Shown here: piece after piece, positions 10,180-22,000 of the stretch
Position numbering within the stretch: position 1 is the first letter of the stretch
Layout of the letters: every line of letters starts with the position of its first letter
Assembly (NCBI RefSeq): GCF_001039355.2
Contig: NW_019775499.1
Coordinates: 113,481 to 175,480, forward strand
Length of the DNA stretch: 62,000 nt
Direction: 5' to 3'
Origin: Lingula anatina
Taxonomy: Eukaryota > Brachiopoda > Lingulata > Lingulida > Lingulidae
Made by a program: the position numbers and the translations under genes
The notes under the pieces: model-generated
Told to the model about the DNA's origin: nothing
Seen by the model: the letters and a program-made list of their open reading frames with translations, nothing else
Databases searched by the model: none

Positions 10180-12258
10180 CTGTGTATCGGAGGGAGTGGT
10201 CGTGGCAGAGGCCATAACATATATATCAGCATTTGATACTGCCAAATAAAGGGACACGGCAGACTCTTCTTTTCACTTAATGAATATCGACTTATTTTAA
10301 AGTTGATAAAGTCGTCATTTTTAATTTATTGAAAAAATTACCTTGCCAATATTGTCCCTTTCCATGCCAAGCTCACAGCTGCACAACTGTGTGATCTGAT
10401 GTTATGTACCACTTTCATCTTTTCTAAATTCCAGATCTAAAAAAATCCATTTTTTAGAATTAAATAGCCATATTGTTGACATGGGGATCGTAAAATCAAA
10501 TGAAAGTGCCAGCATCAATCTCCCAAAACTGACAATCTTGCTTCCTGGATGCACTCAGTCAAACAGATTTACACGCCTCGTAGACCCATAGTTTCATTGG
10601 CAATGAGCCCTAGGCACTCATGTCTTCCTGTATAATACATGTAAACGACGACCACAGGTACTTTTATTCTTGGACAAATAATACGAGTAATATCTTTATG
10701 TAAAGTTTTATTTGAAGAGTATTGTTGCTTTTTTAAAAGGCCTGAGGTAAGAAGTTTTGCACGATTACATCTTAAACTTTATACACTTTACATCATACAC
10801 TTTAGAAGTTATGACTATAATAGTCAAAATTCCTACCTCTATGTCATCGGGTGTGGAACCTAAAGCAAGTAAAGAACCATCGGGGTTGAACCCCAAAGCC
10901 ATGACGTAGTCGTCCTCTTCCGTCAGTTCCACGGGCACCTGTATGCATTCTCCAATGTCCCGCCGCCAGCAGTACACTTGATCCTCTAACGCAATGCCGA
11001 TCATGTTCTGGCTGCTCCAGTCCATCACGTTTACATCTGATGACGATGTTGAAATTAACAGTGAATGAAGAAAATTCTTGAAATAAGTTTTATTTTATGC
11101 AAATTTTTCGCCGAATGATTTCAATTAATTGGACCATTTAAAAATCATCAACAAATGCCCCATTTTCAAACAAAAAGTAAATAGCTAACGTTATGCGTAA
11201 TTGACATTGAGGTTTTTACTTACTTAGGTCGTTACGTATATTCGGCATGTCCAAGATTTGGTCTGGTTTTCGTTCTCTGACCTTGCTGGAAGATGAAGGA
11301 CTGCTCCCTAAGGAGATTCCCTCTAAACGTTTCCTCACGCTGTCTAGATAGTTCACTGTACAGGACAAAAAAATAGTTTGATCTATCAGCGCATAATTAT
11401 TACTTATATTATTACTCATAATGCCTTCACAGTGGTAGGGAAAATACAAGAAGCGTCACTCAAAAACGGAGTTCTAGTCAGTTTCAGCTAAAGCTATTTC
11501 AGTATTGAAGATCACACAGTTTCAGCTAAAGCTATTTCAGTATAGAAGATCACACACATTTTTTTGTCATTTATCAAAGACAACCCCTCAAAGACCTTCT
11601 TGAAATGAAGCTACAGGTATGCCGCGTGTGATCTACATAACATGTAGATGGGCTTTTGCGTGTATTTAATCTACTTGTATTTACTAATACTATTTAATTT
11701 TTTGTTTGTTTAGGGATCAAAACTGGTCTAAGATAAAACTGATGTGCACAATTCTATTAATTAATTTTGTTATTTATCAATTTGCAAGCAAATAAATTTC
11801 ACATCTCTCTCAGGGTCATAATTGAAATGATTATTTTATGAAGTGGTCAGGTGGTAAGCCTAATTCTGTCACTTACCGGGAGTGCTAAGGGTTGTTTTCC
11901 GCTCATTTTCCATCGGCGAAAATGGTAAGATACTGCCATCACTCCGGCCGCCACCGAGACTGAATCTCCGAAATTTTTGGTGGTAATTATTCATTATTTG
12001 GCACCCATTGCCAGTTTGCTTGGAGTCTGTAGGCGGTGTCTTATGTACGAATACCGAGGGCTTGTCATCACTGTCATCGTCGTCAGCCGTCGGAGGGGTC
12101 ATCAGTTTGAAATGGCTAAGATCCACGTCTAAGCTCCCACGACGTGGAAGCATGCGATCCACGCCATGGTCCCCTATTTTTGCCCCCACGGACCCAGCAC
12201 GAGAGCGAGGGGCACCGAAGATGCTGTAGTCTTGAGGGCTGTGTTCGTACCCCGCCAT
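8176..12258 (-). CDS. Cdc20/Fizzy-family WD40 protein (APC/C co-activator type), 481 aa, 8 exons
   Basis: Exons right to left: 11877-12258, 11224-11355, 10837-11036, 10342-10436, 9879-10089, 9312-9437, 8800-8974 and 8176-8300. They total 1446 bases, all in phase. The family activates the anaphase-promoting complex and recruits substrates. Visible hallmarks: a C-box-like DRMLP at residues 34-38 (consensus DR-F/Y-IP), the family linker KPDQILDMP, then IRNDLN and MDWSSQN opening a seven-blade WD40 propeller (repeats such as FSPDGRYLASGG, SIRLWNV, LVVWKNP, MRLWNCF), and the extreme C-terminus LLRTIR with the Ile-Arg tail that docks on APC/C. The sequence is divergent, so I cannot say whether it is the mitotic Cdc20 or a germline paralogue such as CDC20B or cortex. 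Residues 40-125 are Ser/Pro/Asp-rich and probably disordered. Confidence 0.9.
10138..10179. repeat. (AAT)n microsatellite
   Basis: About fourteen uninterrupted AAT units in the intron between exons 4 and 5 of the Cdc20-family gene. Confidence 0.9.
11476..11556. repeat. Two-copy tandem duplication of about 39 bp
   Basis: The segment containing agtttcagctaaagctattt, followed by cagta and gaagatcacaca, occurs twice head to tail with one or two differences. It lies in intron 1 of the Cdc20-family gene. Confidence 0.85.
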
Positions 12259-13886
12259 TGATGGTGTGCCTGTGTGTTATCTTTCCCGCGACACAAACTG
12301 TATTCATGGTATTGATGCTGCACGAGCAATCACGTGTCCACACCGACAACTGTTCAAGGATGAATGTTTAACGTAGACTCGCCTACTACCTTGGATCTGC
12401 TTAATTATCTTTGAGTATGGGACGTCACAATTATTTATGAGTGAATACGCCACTTTCCCATTATGTACGGATACTTTAAAACAAACCCAAGGTATAACTT
12501 TCACTTATCATATTTGTTACTATTACTGTCGTAAAAAGGCAGAGGTCTTGGTTTAACCAAACCTGAGGCACACAAGCCTGTGATCACACATCTGCAACGA
12601 CCAGCAGCGAAAATAGATAATTTCCAGTATAACTTTGACAGGTGTGGCAGGAAGGGTAGTCCGCTAGAAACCGTAGCCCATTCCCCATTATTTTTTACAG
12701 GTGACATTCGTCCCGTCTGCTAGCCCTCATACTTCGACTAACATTTACTAATCATATGAGACCCCGGGCATCAATTTCTTAGACCACCATTCCTATCATA
12801 CCTGACCAAGTAGTTTGAGTTTTTCTACGATACGGTAACAAGTTGACTTCATGCTCCTAAATAAGGGTTTATTCGCCGAGGTCGGCACTAAATCCAAAAC
12901 ACAATAAGCATGGTATAGTACTATATTTGTTGGTCGTAATTTTAAAGTACATGGTGTATATGTAGCTTGTTTTATTGTTGATGATGATGATTTTTTTATT
13001 TGCGGAGCAAAGGAATTGTTTTTTTTTTATGATAAACTGTGATGGTCCATTTTGAAAAAAATCCTTGATTTATACCGATTTGAACACGACCCAGCATTGA
13101 CAGTTTTTTAATGCGCATCAAAGCTAAAGCCATGCCTGTAAACTTCGTGTAGTAAAAGAGAGCATTATATGATATCTTATGCAGATGTTTTTTTTTTTTT
13201 TTTTTTTTTTGTAGCTGTAGTAGAAAAATGGAAAACATCGTTTCTAGGACAAAAATTCAAGCTCTGCCTTTGCAATCAAAGTAAACGGTTTTTCTTTTCA
13301 CTGAAAAAAATACGTCAAAGTGTTCGTGTTAACAGCACCGGATAAAAGGACTGAAAAGTGGTATATTTCTCAAAATGCGTCGGGACTCACCAGCACGTCG
13401 TCTCCAATCAAAGGTATTCTGCCATAGGTATGTTTGCCATGCTATTTAAAATGACTTACATCCATTTCCGTCTTTTTAATTTCTGTAGAGTATTTACTCT
13501 AGCGTACTTCACTGTTATATAACGGACTCAACAAACTTCGTGACCAACGAAGTGTAAGGGGCAATGCCACAGCAATGAAATAATATGGAGTTATACATTA
13601 ACGATGATTTCCAATACCGTGTAATCTGTCTCTACGTCTTGTTTCCGCTGTCACATCCGTAGGGTGAGAGTTTAGGCCAGATTTTAGCTTCAAGACAAAC
13701 TCCAAAACTGCGTATAAATACTGTGGTCTTCGTTTACAACATGCAGCCCACAGTGTAAATAGATCGATAAATGTCCAGCGCGGAAAAGATCGGATATCAG
13801 TGCACATTAAATATTTCGTCGGTCATTACAGTTTAGTAGGTACCGAGTGAGGGCTGAACAAGAAAATTGTTCATGTATGTAAAAAA
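12259..13886. other. Head-to-head intergenic region, Cdc20-family gene and first channel gene
   Basis: About 1.6 kb between the two start codons. It must hold both promoters and 5'UTRs. I see poly-T runs (13019-13028 and about 13187-13210) and no convincing exon, TATA box or repeat element. Short ORFs here have no family resemblance. Confidence 0.5.
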
Positions 13887-16800
13887 ATGGAGTCTGCACA
13901 TGATAGATTCTGCAGTTTGCTATTTGTCATGGCGATTTGTATTTTTTATTGTGGCGCAATGTAAGTAAGACGCACAATACACATGATGATTAGTTTAACA
14001 TTTACAGGATTGGAAAAATATAATCGAAACGTCAAGTATGTGGGGGTGATGGGGTTTGGGGCGAGTGTCGAGGGTTCGTATGGTCTTTCAAATATCTAAT
14101 GACTCAGATTAAGAAATACACATTTAAGTATTTTGTTTTAATTTCAATTTATTTGCCTATGAAACACTAAACACATAGGTTATTTATTAAATCTCTCATT
14201 TAAAATCTGTCCGTATCTGTAGACAAACAAATGCGGTTGGTATTGGCACTGAATACGAGGAGAGGATCGCCTTCCTTGACCATCTCCTACAGTTGCAGTA
14301 TGACAAGCGCATCAGACCTCACTTCAGACAAGGTAAATGCAAAATATGTGATAATTATTAGAATATTAGTTTTACATTATATGACTATAAATAATAAAAA
14401 ACGATCTGCATTTAAATGTTCTGTTAAACATTTTGTTGACATTGCTCGTATTGGGATAGCTACAAAGGGGGGAATAAAGCAAATAAACTATAGAGCAACT
14501 GTTTATAAACTGTGTGGTTTTAACCAGGGAAACCGACAGTGGTGAAAGTTGACGTTTTGTTTAGTGCTATAACAGATGTGGATGATGCTTCAATGGTAAG
14601 TTAAAGTAATAAACTTTGAGAATTAATCCTAGAAAGTGGTGTTCAAAAAATGTTAATGGAACGAAGCAAATGTATTCTTGTTTCTTTTCTTGAGCAATAA
14701 CATTTTTTGCAAAGGTGAAAATGTTTTGCAATTTTTTCAATTTATTAAAGTCCACTTTAAGGGGACTTAAGCTCAGAGATTGTGATCGTTCATTTATTTA
14801 TTCTGCACTTGTTTGAAATTTAAAAATTATTCAATTAATTGATTATGTGCCAGAGACTATTTACAACACAGGCATAAAATTTTCTAATAGACATTTTTCT
14901 AGACTCTAAGATTTTTAACAAAATAGACATCCCAAGCGTCAAAAAGAAGTAAGAATTCTCATCACGTCAGAAGAAATAACGATTTCAATTTTTTTTTGTA
15001 GGACTTTACCGTCAACTTTTTTCTACGACAGAGATGGGATGAGCCACGCTTGGCTTTTAACTCTACAAGCACCAGTATGATGACTTTATCTGAAGTACTT
15101 AAACAGTATATATGGGTGCCAGACTTGTACTTTGCCAACGAGAAGACATCGTTTTTTCATATCATCACAACTCCAAACGTAATGATCAGAATCTCCCCGC
15201 AGGGACAAATACTGTATTCTCAAAGGTAAATCTTGATTTGTTTTCTGAAACAGCATGAAAAAATAATCAGGACCCTTTGTGATTTTCATCCCTTTCTGCG
15301 ACCAAACAAGACATGCCAATTAGAATGATTTCGTGACTGCTCGAATTCTATAGCCAAGTGAGAAAATATCGAACGTCTCCTCTCGTGCTTTTGAAATGTA
15401 TTTGTTGGAATACTATTTGCATTTCATGAACCTAATTAAACTACGTAAACCCCCCATGGCCAACAATACTTCACCAAGAAAACATTAATGTGCAACTTTA
15501 ATGATTCACCCTTTGTAGAAACTGATGCTGAAAATGGACAATGTTGAACAATAAGTTCAATATATCTGTTAATAGAAGATACTGCGCACGGTTGACAGAA
15601 TTTGTTAATAAAATGATAATAAGAATTGGATATTATTATATAATAATATCCAATTATAATAATAATAATAATTTGATATTATTATATAAACTGACACTAC
15701 CAGTACGACATTAACAAGTCATAATGTTACTTAATGCAACCCTGATCGCTCACGTTTACAATACCTTATTTTTCCGTCCACATTTGTTTAATATTGCTTG
15801 CTCGAGTATCCTGTCAAGTAGGAAGAAGTGATACTGCCTAGTACTGAAGATGACCAATTCACAAAAGATGCATTATAAACATATTGCTGGACTTGAAAAC
15901 GTTTATATTGATTATGCACTCAACACTACAGACGAAGCTATTACTGATATGAACTCGAGTTTGCATTTTTCACGATGCCTTTTTTGAGGAATCATTGGTG
16001 GAGTGTGAGATTTCACACTTAAATTAAAACTTGAATCTATCCACTTATTAAAAAAAGATGAAAGGATAAAACCACATTTTTTTCATAACTTTCCTTAAAA
16101 ACGTTAACATCAAATCATTACTTTAGTTTATACTTTCAATTTTATAAATTACGAATTTTAGGTTGTCAGCAACCCTCAACTGTGAATTTCACCTCTTGAG
16201 GTTTCCAATGGATGATCAAACATGTCGAATACAGATGGAAAGCTGTAAGTCGAATATTTTGTCATAATGGAAAATCGACCCTTCTGAAAAGATAGGAAAG
16301 ATAATCTTCAGTTCCTTTCTTCTTGTCATTTTTTGTACAGTATTTCTTAATAAAGATAAAATCACCAACCAGGCAAATATTTTTTTATATATTTAATTTG
16401 ACACTTCATGAGACAATCTCATTTCGGTTAACTTGACACCTTGGTGGTTTAAAATTCAGACGCTCATTCAACAGACGACTTAATATTCGAGTGGCTGAAC
16501 ATAGAATTCAATTCGAATATTGATGAGACCCTTCCAGAATTTGAAGTTACCAATATCACCAGTGGAGATTGCACTGCGGTTTATTCTACAGGTAATGTGT
16601 AGTTTTTTCAGAAAATAATTTAATCAAGTGTCGATTTACTGAGATGATGAATGGGTTTTGTGAGCCATCTGAAAAAGAGAAGGTTGACTATTGGAACAAA
16701 AATTCCTGTGGCAGTTGTTAACACAGTGGACAGGCCTCAGATCTGTCACACGTCTGTAGTTCGTCACCGGCAGGTGTTGTTTAATTTTTTCTTCATGTTT

Positions 16801-18260
16801 TCGACGCTCGGAGAAATGATACTGTTTTTGTGATTTTTGTAAGTTCAAACGTAATGAGGTAATTTTCTGAAAACCCAAATGCTCATGATTACCATTGTTA
16901 AAAGACAATGCAAAAGTAGATGTCATTGGTGCCCTTAACTTGACATTTCTCTGGGATTTGTCTAATCATACTACAATAGCATCTACTCATAGCATCTATT
17001 CACCAGTACAAGAAAGACTAGTTTTAATATGATAACTCCACTGCTAATTTGACCATTTCCAGGAGCTTTCACCTGCTTGTATCTAGACATTCATTTGTCA
17101 AGGGACCTGGGTTTCTACCTTCTCAGCGTGTATCTGCCCAGCACAGTCACTGTTGTTCTGGCATTTGTCAACTTTCTGATCGATGCGACAGCGGTGCCCG
17201 CCAGAACAACCGTTGGTATCGTCACAATCCTCTCACTGACCACTCAGAGTGTCACGGTTCAAGATCGTCTGCCTAAGGTAGTGGTTCTGTACTGCCCTTT
17301 GTAAATCAAGCAGAATTAGGAATTTTAGAATTCAGTTTTAGAGAATATTTGTTTATATGGCCCCTTGGAATTTTTTTCACATCTCCGATAGTAGCCATTT
17401 GATGGATTCAGCACAAATTTAGATAAAGAGGCATCTAGTTTTGGTTTTTGATGGGTGAAGTTTTTTTCACTAACAGGACGATCATCTGATTTATAATAAA
17501 CATATTATAAGACTGTTGGAATTTAACTTTAAATAGTCTATCTGAACATGAAAATAACCATCACCGTTTAGCCCAAAACTTTGAATTCGTTAATCGGATA
17601 TCTGTATTTTCATTTTTATCTTTTCGAAAGGTCTCCTATATTAAAGCTATAGACGTTTGGCTAGCGGCTTGTTTAGTTTTTGTCGTTGGTTCAATGCTGG
17701 AGTATGCAGTTGTGAACGTGTTGCTGCAGAAGGACGCCCGGGAGAAAAAGATTGCACTTGAACCACGGCAGACTCTCCAGGAGAAACAAAATGCTAACTG
17801 GCAAACGGTAAATATGCACATCAGCGCTCAATAGTAGCATAAACACTCACTTGCACAGATAAAATTCATATTAAGAGTAACCCTAAACCAATTTCCATAC
17901 ATACATTTATATAAATAAAGCTTTTTGTTTTTGAATGTAATAAATCGGTCCTGATCTTGACAAACAGTATTTCAAACGAGGTTATCTGATTTCCCAAGTA
18001 AAATTTACAATATTGCCATTTTTGTCTTTCAGCTTGTCAACAAAATGAATATCGAATCCAGGCCAGAATCAAGCAGTTCAACCACTTCTTTAAAAGACTG
18101 GAACACGTGCACCAATTGGCTGTCCGCAGTACGCTGTGGAAAGCACAAAAGCAAATTATATGTTGCAGAAAAGATTGATTATTATTCAAGATATGTGTTT
18201 ACAGGGGGATTTCTCATTTTTAACTTGATCTACTGGGTGGTGTACTTTGAGTTATTTTGA
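13887..18260 (+). CDS. Pentameric ligand-gated chloride channel subunit 1 (glycine/glutamate receptor-like), 436 aa, 9 exons
   Basis: Exons: 13887-13960, 14223-14332, 14528-14595, 15002-15225, 16162-16244, 16460-16591, 17063-17277, 17631-17807 and 18033-18260; total 1311 bases in phase. Exon 1 encodes a signal peptide. The extracellular domain has [11 protein letters not shown] (loop A) and the Cys-loop as C, 13 residues, C ([17 protein letters not shown]). Loop B follows ([13 protein letters not shown]). A second cysteine pair (GDC ... FTC) is the extra disulfide of glycine and GluCl receptors. M1 follows; the pre-M2 PAR motif indicates anion selectivity; M2 reads [13 protein letters not shown]3 is [10 protein letters not shown] onward, then a short cytoplasmic loop of about 70 residues and M4 at the C-terminus. 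The 6' M2 residue is Val instead of the usual Thr. The ligand cannot be assigned from sequence alone. It is 575 bases upstream of a paralogue in the same orientation. Confidence 0.92.
15624..15655. repeat. Perfect 32-bp palindrome
   Basis: The sequence equals its own reverse complement over 32 bases (half-site aattggatattattat). A partial copy (gatattattatataa) follows at about 15673 after an AAT-rich run. It lies in intron 4 of channel gene 1. Confidence 0.9.
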
Positions 18261-18834
18261 TCGCGATCCCTGTTACCGCCAAGCCATTGATTTTGTATTG
18301 ATTCATGACAGTGGAAGCAATTATCATACGTACACGAAAAAACGCTTCTTCAATTTAATTGTAACTGTTTTGCATTTACCTTATATATTAAGACTGTTGT
18401 TCAAATGGATTTCCTGTATACAATTGAAATGAATCCTAGTTATATAACTTTCATCATGCTAAATGTAGTGTTGTATAATCGTACCAGTTAATAGTACAGT
18501 AACCGTGTAATACCCATGATATGAATTAAGAGAAATCTGGAAACGTGGTTACAAAATCAATTCTCCCATTCAAGGTCCAATGAAACTAGCGACCAAAAAC
18601 GTAACGCGTTTTGTGAGCCACGGATACTCTAGTTTACCATAACATATTGAGGATCAATAACTTTTGGAGAAATTGTAGCATTCTTTATTCCGTGTATATA
18701 TCTTAACGACTTCGTATCCAAATGCAATGTGCATTCAAAACAAATATCTATTATGACAGTAAACATTTACCTAAGGGTTCATGTTCAGATGCGACTTACA
18801 TTTAAGCAGGGACTGGTCGCAAACACATCATTTT
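18261..18834. other. Intergenic gap between the two channel genes
   Basis: Holds the 3'UTR of subunit 1 and the promoter/5'UTR of subunit 2. I see no canonical AATAAA close to the stop and no other recognisable element. Confidence 0.4.
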
Positions 18835-19004
18835 ATGGAAGTAATGGCTATTATAACTACTACTATCTCAGTTGTGTTGGTCTTTGTTGCTACAGGGACA
18901 TTATTTGTGGCAAATGGGTGAGTATTACTAGTGGGGCTTGCGTTATTCATGAGAGCTTTTGATATGACTAGTGTTGATTAAGTTATGATTAGCAGTGATA
19001 TGAT

Positions 19005-19037
<33 letters not shown>

Positions 19038-22000
19038 ATTAAAGCATGTTAGGATAATACAGCTGTCAAAATCAAGTCTTTGATTAAAAAGCGCGACTGA
19101 AACAACCATTCCCAAAGTTTGGTGTTCTTAGAAATAATCTTATCTATGAGGCTTCTTAACAACGCATCTTCGTAACCTTACGTGATAACTGAATTTCGCC
19201 GAATGTTACTTCGATGGCCGTATCTCTTAGAACGGAAAAGTTGGGTGCAATGAAAAATTATAGTAAGAGCAGAATGTTTGGAAATATGGTTGGATTTGGT
19301 CTTAGCAGGATTAACTTTAATACACCGGCGTACTTTGAAGAGGTAAGGTTTTCTTTCCTCCTTTTCTGTAAGTAATAAAATACAAGATTAAAGTTTCATG
19401 CATCGTTTTTCATTTGCTATAATGACATGGAAAGCCGTTCCTAGGAATTTCTTTCCAAATTTGGAAATAAGAGCGACTTTTTATTTGTGGGAAATGTTTG
19501 TACACAAAAGACGGACTATACAGAGGCTTTAAAGTGAAACATTTGTTCATTTTCCCTTTTTTTTAAAAATTGAATCACGAAGTTTTTTCTCGAAAACAAA
19601 CTATTTAATGGCAGTGGAGGATAAAATTCCCAAAACTTTTTAAAAACACTGTATGAACTATGCACGCCGACGGAATACACAACTTTGCGAATCTTGAGTC
19701 ACAATATGCATGTGCAAAAGAAATTTAACACACTGATATCATCACATTCTCATTCCAGAACGGCGACAAATTCCAGTCAAGATGAATTCCGAGAGATGCA
19801 AGAGTTCCTGAATTTTCTTTCTGCGTTACAATACGACACAAGAATACGACCTGGCCTGGACACAGGTGAGGTGGTTTTGTGGCATGTCGACGGCTGCATC
19901 TCTCCTTGGTCCAATTAGTGCGGATCAGTTGTGTAACGTGACAGAGAGTCCCCCTTGACAAAGAGTCCGCTTCCCATTCATTTGTACAGGTGAGCCTCGC
20001 CCTAAATTTTGACCCGCTTAGGTCAGACTAACCCTAACCATTACAATTATATGGAGAGCGGACTTTCTGTCACACGGACTCTTAGTTCCGTGACACAAGC
20101 ACAACCTATCTTAGAGTTCTGTTGTAATTCTGCGAGCAGCGACACACGTAAAACTATTTAGAGTTACCGTTCATACCTTCCTGTCATCCAATTAAATGGT
20201 AACAGAATGGTTTATTCTATACATGCAGTAATGTAGAACGCCTTTGTCATCCGTGTATCCACCATTCTTCATGGTCATTCTAGGAAACGTTCGTAGACAA
20301 AGCAAATACTCTTTACAAAATTAAATCTGAATTATTTAAAGGAAAATTGATCATTTTATACGTTAAATGGTAAAGAAAGCGAACCCCGAGGTTTATATAC
20401 ACTTAAAGGCAACATAATATTATTTGTTTGTTAACGTGACACGTGATATAAATAGGCCTATACAAATCACCCGGCCTCATGGGCCTACAAGTCACCGAAC
20501 TTTGTGCATATATCAGAAACAAAGTAATAAGCCAAACTGATTAAGTGCAGAAATAATGGTGACCTAGTATCAAATCGATAATGTAGCCGGTGCAACAGAG
20601 AGTATCCGAGAAATTATTCCAGTCACAGGGGCAGTATTCCCATTGAATTATATTTCATTAATGCAAAATACATTGCATCTCTCCAAATTTCTCTCTCTAA
20701 ATATATAGGGAGTCATTTTTTGGATTTATCAATGGACATCCAACCAACTCCAAACAGTTAAAGGATTCCTATAAACATGTTGCTGGTGCACACTTGGCTG
20801 AAGCACTGCTATGGACCAAAACTAATTATGGGTCATTTTTTATGCAAGGGTGTATGCTTCTGCGGGAATTGACAGTCATCTTGGATTTATCAAGTTTCCC
20901 AATTTTGACAAAGTGACAACCGAGCCAAATTTGTCCTGGGGCACCACAGTCCCTTGAATAAAGAGAAATAATATTTCACAGGAAGTTTATAGGTTCATGT
21001 ATTGGAGGCAGTGGGATGACTACTGGGCTATAATGGAATTAGTTATTCGGTGGATTCCTTGCGCACACGACCGTGCTGTAGCTTGTCATTCTCTTTTCTG
21101 CTACTGTATGTCTAAATACCGGAACGGGCGTGTGTGACGGCTATATTTATCTGTATGGATGAATTTGACCATATTCAAATGAATCGTTTGCGTCACACAC
21201 GAATGCGTTAAAAGGAAGTGAAATTCCGAGTGCTACACAGTAATTGTCTGATACCCCTTGCCGGCGCATTAGTCTGACTCTTGGATAAGCTGGTGAGTAG
21301 CATTCAAACATCCGCCCCATAACTATCGATGCTTTTGTATCGACCCTCTACTTTTTACACTGAGAGTTCAACAATACTTTCTATCTAATTGGGTATCTTA
21401 AAGCTCTTTCAGTTCAAATTGTGCACGTTGTTTTTGCATAGTGGGTGTGATAGACCATAAGTAATTGATATGAATGTGCTTTGCTGATCAAACTTTGCCA
21501 TGCTCTTAACTGTTGTGCATTTATCAAAGAAAGCTTTAATTGATCGAAATAGCCTCAAAGGGCACCATGGCATTCCCTGACATCTTTTTCAAATTACTGA
21601 AAGGTGACTGCCAAAGGTCGTGAGAATATAATCCTTTATGACTGGGTATCTTTTGCAAAGTTATTTGAAAAGAACGAAATATATAGTCTCAACAGACATC
21701 CAGGTATTTCCTGATATCGTTTTTCAATATACTAAGAGGTGTTTGCGAAATGCTACAAGAATATAGTGCATTATACTTAGGATCATTTGAAAAGAGCGTA
21801 TAAATGATGAAAATAGTCTCAAAAGGGACCAGGGTATTTCCTGATCTCATTTTTATACACTGCGAAGTGGAAATAGAGTAAAATGCTTTGAATTTAACTT
21901 TTCTTTCTTTTTAAAGGTAATCCAACTCTTGTGAACGTCAGCATGCATTTCAATTTCATCGCTGATTTAAGTGATGTTTCAATGGTATGTACACAATCTG

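Noticed and set aside
8301-11876. miR-449/miR-34-like hairpin in introns of the Cdc20-family gene
   Set aside because: I looked because vertebrate CDC20B hosts miR-449, but found no seed-bearing hairpin.
20025-20040. Telomere-like ctaaccctaacc
   Set aside because: Only two hexamer units; too short to call an interstitial telomere repeat.
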